Of a stretch of 64,000 bases of DNA, positions 1-8,544 are shown piece by piece. Positions within the stretch are counted from its first letter, which is position 1; the number at the start of each line of letters is the position of its first letter. The position numbers and the translations under genes are program-made. This DNA comes from Akkermansia sp. (lineage in GTDB: Bacteria; Verrucomicrobiota; Verrucomicrobiia; Verrucomicrobiales; Akkermansiaceae): NCBI GenBank assembly GCA_030525455.1, contig JAUNER010000006.1, positions 31,215 through 95,214 of the forward strand. The letters are read 5' to 3'. Under the pieces are notes generated by a model, which worked only from the letters and a program-made list of their open reading frames with translations, was not told the origin of the DNA and made no database searches.

Positions 1-1
1 T

Positions 2-1372
2 AAGCGTCTTCATCAAGAAAATCCGGAAACGGCGGAAATTGCCAAGCTCATGGATAATGATGAGATTATTAAACTGACTCCTGCTGAACAAGAAATTATC
101 AATGCCATTGCTAAGGATACTAATATCCATGCAGAGTTGTCTACCGAGCAAAAAAATAAAATTGATAAATTAGCTCAATCTCTAGCCGCTGAACAAAAAA
201 AGGCTAGTCAACTGGCTAAGGAATTAGCTAAGGTAAAGCAACAATCACAAGAATCTACCAAACAATCTTCTAAAGAGAAAAAAGCTCACGAAGCTGCTCT
301 TGCTAAATCTCAAAAAGCTCTTGAAGATAAAAACAAAGAAATTCTTGAGCTTACAAATCGCATCAATAAGCTCCAGGCGGATTATCAGGAACAAGCCAGA
401 CTTTCTGCCATTTCTTCAAACAAAATCACGCCTAAAGAAGAGGAGGCTCTTAATAAAAATATGGAGCGGGTCGTGCGTAATAAATTAGAAATTGAGGCTT
501 TGGCTCAAGGTGCGTCCGAGGCTTTTGCAAAAAATAGATTTGTTGCCGCTGAACAACTTTACCGCACTTTGTTGGACATTCAGCCAAACCACGTCCCTGC
601 CCTTGTCAACTTAGGAACTATTCTTCTTCGTAGAAATAAGCCAGACGATGCAATCCAATGTTTGCATAATGCAACAAAATTAGATTCTAAATCAGCCCCA
701 GCTTGGTTCATGCTCGGTATTGCTCATTATCGTGCAGGATACGACCAAAGTGCAAAATTGGCTTTACAGGAAACTGTTAATTTAGACCCGGCAAATGCTA
801 CTGCTCTCCTTTATTTAGGGAATATTGATGCAAGTGCAGAACAATTTAGTGCCGCTATCGGTCATTATGAAAAAGCACTGAAAATCCAGCCAAAATCAAC
901 AGAAACCCTGTTTAACTTAGCTTATACACATGCACGCATGGGAAATAAAAAACAAGCAGCTAAATGCTATAATAAGGCTATTCAGTTTGGAGCTTTGCCG
1001 GATTCTTCTCTTGAATCTCTTATCACCGGGAAACCAGCTATTTCAACCACGCCGACTGTTCAGGAAAATACGACAACAGAACAAGTAGAAAAACCTCTCA
1101 CCCCTCCGGCTCAGGTTCAACAAAATCAAACTCCTCTAACGGAAAAAACAAAAGCCGAAGAGCAATCTACGCCACTACCTCCTAAACCACAAGTCAAAGA
1201 TTCACCCAAACCTGCGGCTGAGCCAAAACCAAAAACAAAACAGCCTGCTCCCTCAAGTTCTACAAAAGAAACTACCGAGAAAAAAGAATCTCAAAAAAAA
1301 GTGACTCCAGAAAAAAAAGAAGAAAAACCAAACACTCCACCTCGTCGTCGTAGTCGATTCCGCATTGGTTAA
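2..1372 (+). CDS. Coiled-coil and TPR protein (5' end outside window)
   Basis: The frame is open right to the left edge (K-R-L-H-Q-E-N-P-E precedes the first ATG at 50), so this is the C-terminal part of a longer protein and ATG 50 is unlikely to be the start. Counting from ATG 50, residues about 45-140 are a Lys/Glu/Gln-rich coiled coil. Residues about 150-315 hold four to five TPR units with the usual spaced Ala/Gly/Tyr and Pro, for example DIQPNHVPALVNLG. The last 110 residues are a Pro/Lys/Thr-rich disordered tail ending in a basic RRRSRFRIG. TPR proteins act as protein-protein scaffolds; no enzymatic domain is visible. The secreted protein at 1402 follows by 29 bp and is probably co-transcribed. 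Function unknown. Confidence 0.85.
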   Translation, partial: KRLHQENPETAEIAKLMDNDEIIKLTPAEQEIINAIAKDTNIHAELSTEQKNKIDKLAQSLAAEQKKASQLAKELAKVKQQSQESTKQSSKEKKAHEAALAKSQKALEDKNKEILELTNRINKLQADYQEQARLSAISSNKITPKEEEALNKNMERVVRNKLEIEALAQGASEAFAKNRFVAAEQLYRTLLDIQPNHVPALVNLGTILLRRNKPDDAIQCLHNATKLDSKSAPAWFMLGIAHYRAGYDQSAKLALQETVNLDPANATALLYLGNIDASAEQFSAAIGHYEKALKIQPKSTETLFNLAYTHARMGNKKQAAKCYNKAIQFGALPDSSLESLITGKPAISTTPTVQENTTTEQVEKPLTPPAQVQQNQTPLTEKTKAEEQSTPLPPKPQVKDSPKPAAEPKPKTKQPAPSSSTKETTEKKESQKKVTPEKKEEKPNTPPRRRSRFRIG

Positions 1373-1401
1373 TTGTTCAATTCTTCCTTATATTGCTTAT
1401 C

Positions 1402-2772
1402 ATGTCACATTGGATTAGACTGCTTATCTTTGCCTCTATTTTCTCGCATATTTCACTTATCAATGCACAGATTAGTACGACTACTGCGAAGTCTAACTAC
1501 ACTAGCTATTCTCCGGAATCTAAACAATTTGAGGTCACAGGAAAAGATAAGGTTCTTACCGGTTTCATCGCTAGGCGAGCTGATGCTCTTCGCAGTTCGC
1601 TAATGAAAATCCTAAAAATCAAGGAACCATGGAAAAATCCTATTAACATTATTCTCACAGGTTCCCCTGGCGACCCAGCACCCTTGATTCCTATTCGTTC
1701 ACAAACTGTTTTAATTGGTGATGAATTATCTTTCCGTATTTACATCCATTTAGGTCGAGGTATTAACCAAGACCTGCTCCGTAAGGAAATTATTTCTACT
1801 CTTCTATTTGAGCTAGCCTTACGACCTCTAGATGTCGATGGTATTCCTGATAACACATCACTACCTGCTTGGTTTATTACCGGCATTGACCAAGCCGTTC
1901 TTTGGACAAATAATAAAGCAGACCGTACATTATACAAAACTCTATTCCAACAGAACTGCATCCAAAAACCGGAAGAATTCCTCAAAATTAAAAAACCACA
2001 GTCCGAGCTTGATGCTACATCATACGCAGTTTATCAATGCTCATGTGGTGCTCTTATGCAATGCTTACTTCAACAAGACCTCTCTGTTGATAGTTTTAAA
2101 ACTCTACTTAATGAGTTGCTTTTATCTAATGATGATGCAGAAAGTATTATTAAAAGACATTTCCCTCAACTCAGCATTACTGCCACTTCCTTGCACAAAT
2201 GGTGGGCATTGCAACTTTCTCGCATGGCAGATACGCCATTAACAGAGAGTTTATCTATTCAGGAGACAGAAAGACATCTTCGAGAAGCACTCACTCTAAT
2301 TGAATATCATTCAGAAACACGCACCGCCCACCCATTCTCTCTGGAAAATATCGACCGCACTCTTTCTCTTCCCGATAGGTATAGACAACTTACAACCTCT
2401 ACAGCCGCTCTTCTTCACCTTAGTAGAAATTGTTTCCCCACCTACCGCCCTCTTATTATTGAATATTCTAAAATCGTTGCTCAGCTCCAACTCAATGATT
2501 TAGAAAACAAAGAAAATATGAAAAAATCCATCCTTACAATGCGTGAAATTCGCGAACTTTCTATCCAAACTGCTAAACGCGTGCGCGATTACCTAGACTG
2601 GTACGAAATCAATACCCGCCACGGCTCAGGAAAAACTTTCCAGAATTACGCAGAAACGATGCACCAATTACGCAACAAAGTTCCTACCCCCAATACTAAA
2701 ATTTCTCAATACCTGCTTGATATAGAAAAGCTCTACACCCTCCCCGCCAACGCACCTACTCCTAAATTGTAA
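1402..2772 (+). CDS. Secreted protein with a degenerate gluzincin-like peptidase fold
   Basis: The ATG at 1402 gives an immediate signal peptide (MSHWIRLLIFASIF...NAQ); a TTG three codons upstream is less likely. About 456 residues, no membrane segment after the signal. Around residues 135-165 the sequence STLLFELALR ... LPAWFITGIDQA has the layout of MA-clan metallopeptidases (HExxH followed by a P-x-W-x-x-G segment). However, both zinc histidines are replaced (FELAL instead of HELAH) and the usual Glu after the Gly is not evident. I infer an exported, catalytically dead peptidase-like protein; the match rests on pattern only. It follows the TPR gene closely and ends at a strong bidirectional terminator. 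Confidence 0.75.
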   Translation: MSHWIRLLIFASIFSHISLINAQISTTTAKSNYTSYSPESKQFEVTGKDKVLTGFIARRADALRSSLMKILKIKEPWKNPINIILTGSPGDPAPLIPIRSQTVLIGDELSFRIYIHLGRGINQDLLRKEIISTLLFELALRPLDVDGIPDNTSLPAWFITGIDQAVLWTNNKADRTLYKTLFQQNCIQKPEEFLKIKKPQSELDATSYAVYQCSCGALMQCLLQQDLSVDSFKTLLNELLLSNDDAESIIKRHFPQLSITATSLHKWWALQLSRMADTPLTESLSIQETERHLREALTLIEYHSETRTAHPFSLENIDRTLSLPDRYRQLTTSTAALLHLSRNCFPTYRPLIIEYSKIVAQLQLNDLENKENMKKSILTMREIRELSIQTAKRVRDYLDWYEINTRHGSGKTFQNYAETMHQLRNKVPTPNTKISQYLLDIEKLYTLPANAPTPKL

Positions 2773-2822
2773 TCTATTTTAGCTTATCTTGTTTAAGAGA
2801 GATTCTGCATCTTTATAAAAAA

Positions 2823-2847
2823 GGGGAAAGGCATATCACCTTTCCCC
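2823..2847. terminator. Bidirectional Rho-independent terminator
   Basis: A 9-bp stem GGGGAAAGG / CCTTTCCCC with a 7-nt loop, flanked by an A-run on the left and TATTATTTT on the right. It lies between convergent genes and can serve both. Confidence 0.85.
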
Positions 2848-2878
2848 CCTATTATTTTAACTGACAAATGAAAATCTA

Positions 2879-4381
2879 TTAGAGACTTTCGCCGAAGTCC
2901 TCGCGGAATTTTGCAGCGAGTTTTTCTGGCCAATCGCCCTTGGGCTGAAGCTTGCCCATAAAGAAGCGAAGTACAGGAGGTTCTTCAACAAATTCAAGAC
3001 CACCAATGAGTTCTCGGTTGTCGTAAAGCCACTTCATACGGTCAGCGACATATTTTACCTGTGAAAGTGTGAATACACGGCGTGGGAATGCAAGGCGAAG
3101 AAGTTCAACATCTGCAAGAACATCGTTGCCATTTTCATCACGAACGCTAGACATTGTACCACGTTCCATACCACGAACACCGGATGCAATGAAGAACGCT
3201 GCGGCTAAAGCACCGGCCGGGTAATCTTCCTGAGGAATATGAGATAAGAACTTCATCGCATCAATGTGTGCCCCTAAACCACCGGACGGAGTCACACAAG
3301 GAATACCCATGTCTACCATCTGAGAGATAAAGTATTCAATAAATGAAGGGCTCTGAGAAATAACAGAAAGGTCTGTTGTTTCATAAAGACCAACGGCCAT
3401 TGATTCAATTTCACGAACAGAAATACCACCATAGGTCAAGAAGCCTTCGAAAAGCGGTACAAGGTGTTCCATCTTTTTAGCAATAGCAGGGTCATTTGTA
3501 CAAATACCACCCCCACGAGATGAGGATACCTTACGAGCAGAGAAGTAAACCAAATCTGCTAATCCGCACATGGTGAGGAGAATTTCAGCACAGGACTTTG
3601 TCTTAAATTCATCCTCACGCATTTTAATGAAGTATGCGTTTTCACCAATGAGAGAAGCATCGAGAACAAGCATGATACCGAACTCATCACAAATTTTGCG
3701 AATTTCTCGCAAATTGGCAATAGAGAACGGCTGACCTCCAATGAGGTTGGTAGATGCTTCCATACGTACAAAAGGAATCTTTTCTGCACCATGACGAGCA
3801 ATGCAATCACGTAGTTTTGCAGGGTCTAGATTCCCCTTAAACGGATTGTCACTTGCTAAAATCAGAGCTTCATCTGCAACAAGTTCTTCAATAGTACCAC
3901 CATTTAAATCAATGTGTGCATGAGTTGTGGTAAAGTGGTAGTTCATGGGAACCACATCACCCGGCTTTACAAATGTACGAGCAATGATGTTTTCGCAAGC
4001 ACGCCCTTGGTGTGCCGGTAATAGATACTTCTTCCCAAAAACATCAAGTACTGCCTGCTTTAAGCGGTCAAAACTCTGAGAACCAGCGTACGCATCATCT
4101 GCTCGGAACATGGCAGCTACTTGGTTATCACTCATGGCATTAACGCCAGAGTCTGTAAGCATATCCAAATACACATCATTGGTACTTAAACGGAAAGTGT
4201 TAAAACCGGCTTCTTTTGTAGCTTCTAATCGACGCTCAACGGGCACTAAATGCAACTTCTGAACAACACGAACTTTGTGAAGTTCAAGTGGTATTTGCTC
4301 GCCTTGATAAAACTTTACAACCGGAGATGATTCTGAATCCATGATATTTTTGTAGATAAAATTCCGCAAAGATTTTATCAC
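2879..4381 (-). CDS. Tyrosine phenol-lyase/tryptophanase-family beta-eliminating lyase
   Basis: PLP-dependent fold-I lyase splitting Tyr or Trp into phenol or indole, pyruvate and ammonia. Family signatures are clear: LTDSGVNAMSD, DDAYAGSQSF, PAHQGRACE, NLIGGQPFS, ENAYFIK and the PLP lysine in SARK (K284). Residues that separate the two activities favour phenol-lyase: MERG Arg407 (phenol-binding Arg of TPL; Ile in TnaA), FTTTH near 150, and LRFF (Phe473-Phe474, where TnaA has His). Odd points are Leu244 where the family has the PLP-contacting Arg (LDASL for YDATR), Arg283 for the Lys before the Schiff-base Lys, and SSSRGGG after it. The ATG at 4342 (MDSESSP) is an alternative start. Transcribed alone, from the promoter at 4411-4439. 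The family is certain; the substrate is inferred. Confidence 0.9.
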   Translation of the reverse strand: MIKSLRNFIYKNIMDSESSPVVKFYQGEQIPLELHKVRVVQKLHLVPVERRLEATKEAGFNTFRLSTNDVYLDMLTDSGVNAMSDNQVAAMFRADDAYAGSQSFDRLKQAVLDVFGKKYLLPAHQGRACENIIARTFVKPGDVVPMNYHFTTTHAHIDLNGGTIEELVADEALILASDNPFKGNLDPAKLRDCIARHGAEKIPFVRMEASTNLIGGQPFSIANLREIRKICDEFGIMLVLDASLIGENAYFIKMREDEFKTKSCAEILLTMCGLADLVYFSARKVSSSRGGGICTNDPAIAKKMEHLVPLFEGFLTYGGISVREIESMAVGLYETTDLSVISQSPSFIEYFISQMVDMGIPCVTPSGGLGAHIDAMKFLSHIPQEDYPAGALAAAFFIASGVRGMERGTMSSVRDENGNDVLADVELLRLAFPRRVFTLSQVKYVADRMKWLYDNRELIGGLEFVEEPPVLRFFMGKLQPKGDWPEKLAAKFREDFGESL

Positions 4382-4410
4382 TCACAAAAATTCTTACAAT
4401 TCAAAAACAT

Positions 4411-4439
4411 AGCATAAAAGTCATACATTCAAATGTAAA
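4411..4439 (-). promoter_or_regulatory. Predicted sigma70-type promoter of the beta-eliminating lyase gene
   Basis: On the minus strand TTTACA, 17 nt, TATGCT. The expected transcript start leaves a leader of about 20 nt with no Shine-Dalgarno. Confidence 0.55.
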
Positions 4440-4459
4440 TTATAATGATTCAAAAAAAA

Positions 4460-4484
4460 GCCTACTTCCCATAGGGAGGTAGGC
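4460..4484 (-). terminator. Rho-independent terminator of the secreted coiled-coil gene
   Basis: Stem GCCTACTTCCC / GGGAGGTAGGC (11 bp, one G-T wobble), loop ATA. On the minus strand it is followed by eight T, just after the gene ending at 4520. Confidence 0.9.
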
Positions 4485-4519
4485 CTATAAAGCTAACAAT
4501 GGTAAAACAAATTAAAAAA

Positions 4520-5743
4520 TTATTGTTTTTTCTGAGCTTGTTCTTTTTGTTTATTGGCCCTTTCGGCACGTTCCTTTGCCTTTTGGGCCATTCGTTCTTC
4601 ACGTTCTTTAATAAGTTGTTCCTTTGCTCCGGTTCGGATGGCTTCTTCTAACCCGGAGAAATATTCCCTAGGCACACGAACGAGCCGAAGTATTGTAATT
4701 TGATCCATTGCTTCGGAGAATTTTTTCTCATCACAAAGTTTCCATGCCTCGGCCATGGCTTTAGTAGCAGCACCAGGTTTAGGAGCATCATCAGCAAGCG
4801 GTACTTTTACACGGTCCGCTTCGCGTGCGGCATAGCTTTTAAGTTCACGCAAAGAATCAAGTGATTCAGCGATAGGTTCGTACCAATAGTCACCTTTTTC
4901 GCGGACTTTTTTACGGAGAGCTCTATGCTGGGCAGTTAAATCACTTTCTCGTTCGCGAAGAGCAGTCATTTTTGTACGCCATTTGGCTTGAAGTTCACGG
5001 CGTTGTTCTACAGTAAGTTTTCTATTGGCTCGAATAGCCGCTTCTTCTTTACTCAGCAAATCACGTTCTTTCTGCAAAGATTTTTCTTTTTTGACAATCA
5101 TGTTTGCAAGCTGAGAATTAAGAGAAAGAATCATCTTTTTTGCCGTTGGTTCAATCTCTGCCAAGGCTTCGGTTCCTGGGTAATCCGCACGCAATTTATC
5201 GTAAACGGCCAAAGCTTGATAAGTAGAAGTCTTAGCACGAGCTTTAAATCGACGTGCCAACTTCTTAGCCTCATGGTCGTAACGAGTACGATCTGTTACA
5301 GCGGCTTCTTCAGCGGCTAATTCTTTTTCTTTTTGCTCTAAGACTAGTTTCTTTTCAGCTAAGGTTGTAGATAAAGTCGTTTTTATAGCACTAATAACAT
5401 CTGTTGCCTTATCTTTAGGATGCTTTTTAAGGAGTGAATCCATTTCTTTTACCCCGGCTTCTAGCTGAGCGATAGACATATTCCCGGGGGTGGCATAGTT
5501 CTTCTGGAGCTTATTGCAAAGAATTTCCTCTGCTGTCAGCTTTTTTATATACTCAATATCCCCTCGTTTTAAGGTAACAGAATCCTTGATGCCACCGGAT
5601 ATAGGGACTAAGATGCTAATCGTATCTACATCTTCGATTTCTATGGTGCAACCTTTATAGAGTGTCCCATCTTTCATTTTTACCTCATCGGCCAAAGTCA
5701 ATGGAACTAACAGCGAGCATGCTAACAATATAGACTTCTTCAT
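4520..5743 (-). CDS. Secreted coiled-coil protein of unknown function
   Basis: 407 residues. A signal peptide (MKKSILLACSLLVPLTLA) is followed by a short beta-type segment (EVKMKDGTLYKGCTIEIED), a pattern seen at the N-terminus of many exported planctomycete/verrucomicrobial proteins. A long charged helical region follows: a Lys/Glu/Ala-rich coiled coil near residues 130-160 and again at 215-290, with a basic/Gln-rich C-terminus (KEREERMAQKAKERAERANKQKEQAQ). No catalytic motif is recognised. It may be a periplasmic scaffold, which is inference. Flanked by strong terminators, so probably monocistronic. Confidence 0.75.
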   Translation of the reverse strand: MKKSILLACSLLVPLTLADEVKMKDGTLYKGCTIEIEDVDTISILVPISGGIKDSVTLKRGDIEYIKKLTAEEILCNKLQKNYATPGNMSIAQLEAGVKEMDSLLKKHPKDKATDVISAIKTTLSTTLAEKKLVLEQKEKELAAEEAAVTDRTRYDHEAKKLARRFKARAKTSTYQALAVYDKLRADYPGTEALAEIEPTAKKMILSLNSQLANMIVKKEKSLQKERDLLSKEEAAIRANRKLTVEQRRELQAKWRTKMTALRERESDLTAQHRALRKKVREKGDYWYEPIAESLDSLRELKSYAAREADRVKVPLADDAPKPGAATKAMAEAWKLCDEKKFSEAMDQITILRLVRVPREYFSGLEEAIRTGAKEQLIKEREERMAQKAKERAERANKQKEQAQKKQ

Positions 5744-5811
5744 AGCAACTTTGCAATGCGTAAAATTATTTCACTTCATTCTAGCAAATTGCTCAAAGAT
5801 GAAAATAAAAA

Positions 5812-5844
5812 AAAGCTCGGAGACGAAAATTCGTTCCGAGCTTT
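5812..5844 (-). terminator. Rho-independent terminator of prs-rplY
   Basis: AAAGCTCGGA(G)ACGA pairs with TCGTTCCGAGCTTT, about 14 bp with one bulged G and a short AT loop. An A-run at 5807-5814 reads as a T-run on the minus strand. It lies about 30 nt past the rplY stop. Confidence 0.85.
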
Positions 5845-5871
5845 GAAAAATTGAAAAACTCTTTGTGAGTA

Positions 5872-6429
5872 TTAAACGCGAGAAGAAGCTACGATAGCAA
5901 CGATAACGTCACCGGCAAGCTCTGTAGTAACACCAGCAGGAAGCTGAAGGTCAGCAACTGTAAGTGTTTCTTCAACATTCAAGTTGGTTACGTCTGCTGT
6001 GATTGTTTCAGGAAGATCCTTAACCTGGCAAACGATTGCCAAATCGTAAACAGTCTGCTCAAGCATACCACCCTGAGCCACACCAGCAGAGTCACCTGTA
6101 AGTATTACAGGAACTATGGAGTGAATAGTGGTAGTGTCTGTTACTGCTTGGAAGTCGATGTGCAAGCATTCGCCAGACAATGCGTCGTGCTGAACTTCCT
6201 TGAGAAGAGCCTTAACTTCTGTACCTTCGAGGTCTAAAGAAACAAGGATGTGCTCAGAAGCAGCTGTAGAAAGCATGCGAGAAAATTCGCGTGCGTCCAC
6301 CTTGATGCTAACAGCATCAAATCCGGGACCGTAAACAACACCGGGGACAAGACCCTGTGCACGGACTTGCTTCAAACTAGTAGAGCCTTCAGCTCTCTTC
6401 TCGGCCTTGAGTGAATGGGATGTAGCCAT
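5872..6429 (-). CDS. rplY: 50S ribosomal protein L25 (Ctc/TL5 type)
   Basis: 185 residues, the long two-domain form. The N-terminal 5S-rRNA-binding domain opens LKAEKRAEGSTSLKQVRAQGLVPGVVYG, followed by the TL5-type C-terminal beta domain (HIDFQAVT, PETITADVTNLNVEETLTVADL). L25 binds loop E of 5S rRNA in the central protuberance. It is downstream of prs in the same direction, an order also common in Bacillus and Proteobacteria, and the 133-nt spacer can fold extensively, which may regulate it. The ATG has no Shine-Dalgarno. No pth gene follows, unlike many genomes. Confidence 0.95.
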   Translation of the reverse strand: MATSHSLKAEKRAEGSTSLKQVRAQGLVPGVVYGPGFDAVSIKVDAREFSRMLSTAASEHILVSLDLEGTEVKALLKEVQHDALSGECLHIDFQAVTDTTTIHSIVPVILTGDSAGVAQGGMLEQTVYDLAIVCQVKDLPETITADVTNLNVEETLTVADLQLPAGVTTELAGDVIVAIVASSRV

Positions 6430-6562
6430 GATTTAATGGTCGAATGATATGTTGATGATAAATTTTCCTAATCGGGTTCAGATAGAGTTCCCGCCGGGAT
6501 TTCCGAACCCGCGTAAAACCGTTTACTCAGGTCAGGGCGGACGAACTCTGCACTAAATTTCT
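6430..6562 (-). promoter_or_regulatory. Structured prs-rplY intercistronic RNA (candidate L25 leader)
   Basis: Read on the minus strand, AGAGTTC-gt-CCGCC pairs with GGCGGGAACTCT (12 bp, 2-nt bulge). It encloses two small hairpins, GTAAA-cggt-TTTAC and GGG-ttcggaaat-CCC, making a three-way junction. A competing 7-bp pairing CGGGTTC / GAACCCG would break the outer stem. The element ends about 50 nt before the rplY ATG. The folds are visible in the sequence; a regulatory role is inference, by analogy with autogenous control of rplY in enterobacteria. Confidence 0.5.
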
Positions 6563-7492
6563 CTAAATGTCAAACAAAGATGATACAGATTCTCCGTCAT
6601 GAATTCTCTGAATCGCTTCACCAAGCAGTCCTGCAACACTTACACAGTCTACCTTTGGTCCATAAGCAAGCGGTACAGTATCAGATGTTAACACGCGTTC
6701 AATACAAGAGCTGGCAAGACGCTCACGAGCTAAATCGCCAAGCACACCGTGAGAAACGCAAGCAAAAACTCGCTGAGCACCGTTATCTTTGAGAATCTGT
6801 GCAGCGGCACAAAGTGTACCTGCAGTTTCTGTCATGTCGTCAATGAGCACAACGTCGCGACCGGCCACATTGCCAATCACATTCATAGCTTCTACCTGAG
6901 TTGCATTCACACGATGCTTAGCCACAATAGCTAATTCTGCACCTAAAGCCACAGCGTATGCACGAGCCATCTTAACGCCACCTACGTCCGGAGAAACTAC
7001 TGTAAGGTTCTGTAAATCTTTCACATAGTGTTCACGAAGGTGACGGATAAGAACAGGTGCTGCATAAAGATGATCTACCGGAATATCGAAGAAACCTTGA
7101 ATCTGAGCAGCATGTAAATCAACAGTAACAACACGATCTACACCAGCCGCAGTTAAGATGTTTGCTACCAATTTTGCTGTAATTGGCACACGAGGCTGGT
7201 CTTTTCTATCCTGTCTGGCGTAACCGTAGAATGGAATTACCGCTGTAATGCGTCCTGCACTGGCTCGACGCACAGCGTCTACCATTACACATAACTCCAT
7301 TAGGTTGTGATTTGTAGGAGGACATGTCGGCTGAACAATAAAGACATCCATGCCACGAATGTTCTCATTTATCTTTACAAAACTCTCCCCATCGGGGAAA
7401 GTATTCACCGTCACGTCTGTTAACTCAATGCCGATACTCTGAGCAATGCGTTCGGCAAGTTCTCTATGGGATGTACCGCTGATGATCTTCAT
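6563..7492 (-). CDS. prs: Ribose-phosphate pyrophosphokinase (PRPP synthase)
   Basis: 309 residues, the standard class I length. It makes PRPP from ribose-5-phosphate and ATP for purine, pyrimidine, His, Trp and NAD synthesis. Visible motifs: MKIISGTSHRELAERIA, FPDGESFVKINENIRG, the ATP loop PFYGYARQDRK, VTVDLHAAQIQGFFDIPVDHL, the flexible-loop region VVSPDVGGVKMAR, and the PRPP-binding VVLIDDMTETAGT. It starts at an ATG without a Shine-Dalgarno, is transcribed divergently from the exosortase gene, and is followed by rplY. Confidence 0.98.
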   Translation of the reverse strand: MKIISGTSHRELAERIAQSIGIELTDVTVNTFPDGESFVKINENIRGMDVFIVQPTCPPTNHNLMELCVMVDAVRRASAGRITAVIPFYGYARQDRKDQPRVPITAKLVANILTAAGVDRVVTVDLHAAQIQGFFDIPVDHLYAAPVLIRHLREHYVKDLQNLTVVSPDVGGVKMARAYAVALGAELAIVAKHRVNATQVEAMNVIGNVAGRDVVLIDDMTETAGTLCAAAQILKDNGAQRVFACVSHGVLGDLARERLASSCIERVLTSDTVPLAYGPKVDCVSVAGLLGEAIQRIHDGESVSSLFDI

Positions 7493-7519
7493 ACCAAGAA
7501 ATTGAAAAGCGAGGTCATT

Positions 7520-7549
7520 TTGAACATTCTGCCGGCTAAGAGCAATACT
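7520..7549 (+). promoter_or_regulatory. Possible promoter of the exosortase gene
   Basis: TTGAAC, 18 nt, AATACT in the 83-bp divergent region between prs and the exosortase gene. The -10 box is weak. Confidence 0.35.
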
Positions 7550-7575
7550 AAATTCACATAAAACAAAAAAAAGTC

Positions 7576-8532
7576 ATGAGCACACCTCCTAATCCAGCGA
7601 ATAGCAAGCATTTCTTTTCACCGACGATGTGTGTCATTATAGCTATCTCAGCTCTTATCCTCGGCTGGGGATATTGCGGAATTGAGGCATTTAACACCGG
7701 ATACATTGATTCTGCAGGTCGCTGGATTATCCAAATTTGGACGGATGCCAAAGCAAATAAAGCAGACCATATCTGGGTAACTCTCCCATTAATGGTTTAT
7801 ATGCTCTATCAGAAAAAAGAACTGATAAAAGACTCCATAGGAGAAGTAGACTGGAAGGGGTTATTTTTGCTTATTCCGGCATGTTTACTGTTTATTGCAT
7901 CTTTTCGAGTAATTCAACCACGTGTGACCATGTTTGCCCTCCCCCTTATCGTACTTGGTGCGGTTTGGTATCTAGCAGGGTTCCGTACGGCAAAAATCTG
8001 TACTATACCTATTCTTTTCTTTTGGTTAAGTATTCCTTTGCCGGCCATGCAACAATCTACTACCCATCTACAAATTTTAGCAACACAGCTTGGGCATTTC
8101 GGTGGCAGTCTCTTTGGTGTTGACACTATTATACAAGGCACAAACATCGTATCTACATCTAGTCATTGGGAATCATTCAGCATTGCCGGTGGGTGTAGTG
8201 GTATGCACTCACTTTTTGCTCTGATTATTATTAGTGCTTGCTGGGCGTATTTATCGAAACTCAAACTCTGGAAGAAACTACTCTTTTTCCTATGTACATT
8301 CCCGGTAGCCATACTTGGCAATGGTGTTCGCATTACCAGCATTGTGTTGATAGCAGAGTATATCAACCCGGATTTTGCTTCGGGGACATGGCATGATTGG
8401 TCCGGCTTACTTTTCTTTTTCCCGGTATGTTTGATTTGTCTGAGTCTTATTCACTCACTTTTGGCAGGTGAATTGATTTGGAAACCTCGTCAGAAAAAAC
8501 AAATTGTCATTCGTAAAAATAACGCACAATAA
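7576..8532 (+). CDS. Exosortase (archaeosortase/exosortase transpeptidase)
   Basis: 318 residues, about eight hydrophobic helices. The three conserved active-site regions are present: AGGCSGMHS (Cys207), GNGVRI (Arg252) and GTWHDW (His273), plus the family motif LPLPAMQQSTTHLQ before the Cys. Exosortases cleave C-terminal PEP-CTERM-type sorting signals on exported proteins and pass them on for surface or matrix attachment in Gram-negative bacteria. An EpsI-like partner follows 12 bp later, as in many exosortase loci. No PEP-CTERM substrate is visible among the proteins in this window, so targets lie elsewhere. No Shine-Dalgarno precedes the ATG. Confidence 0.93.
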   Translation: MSTPPNPANSKHFFSPTMCVIIAISALILGWGYCGIEAFNTGYIDSAGRWIIQIWTDAKANKADHIWVTLPLMVYMLYQKKELIKDSIGEVDWKGLFLLIPACLLFIASFRVIQPRVTMFALPLIVLGAVWYLAGFRTAKICTIPILFFWLSIPLPAMQQSTTHLQILATQLGHFGGSLFGVDTIIQGTNIVSTSSHWESFSIAGGCSGMHSLFALIIISACWAYLSKLKLWKKLLFFLCTFPVAILGNGVRITSIVLIAEYINPDFASGTWHDWSGLLFFFPVCLICLSLIHSLLAGELIWKPRQKKQIVIRKNNAQ

Positions 8533-8544
8533 TTTCTTCTCTCC

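Noticed and set aside
2879..4381. Plain tryptophanase (tnaA) label
   Set aside because: Specificity residues point to phenol-lyase, so no gene symbol was assigned.
6473..6560. Possible tRNA or small SRP RNA between prs and rplY
   Set aside because: A GGTCAGG stretch recalls SRP RNA on the plus strand, but the matching AGCAGC side is missing. On the minus strand the T-arm-like GGGTTC piece cannot form a 5-bp/7-nt T-arm, and no anticodon arm fits.
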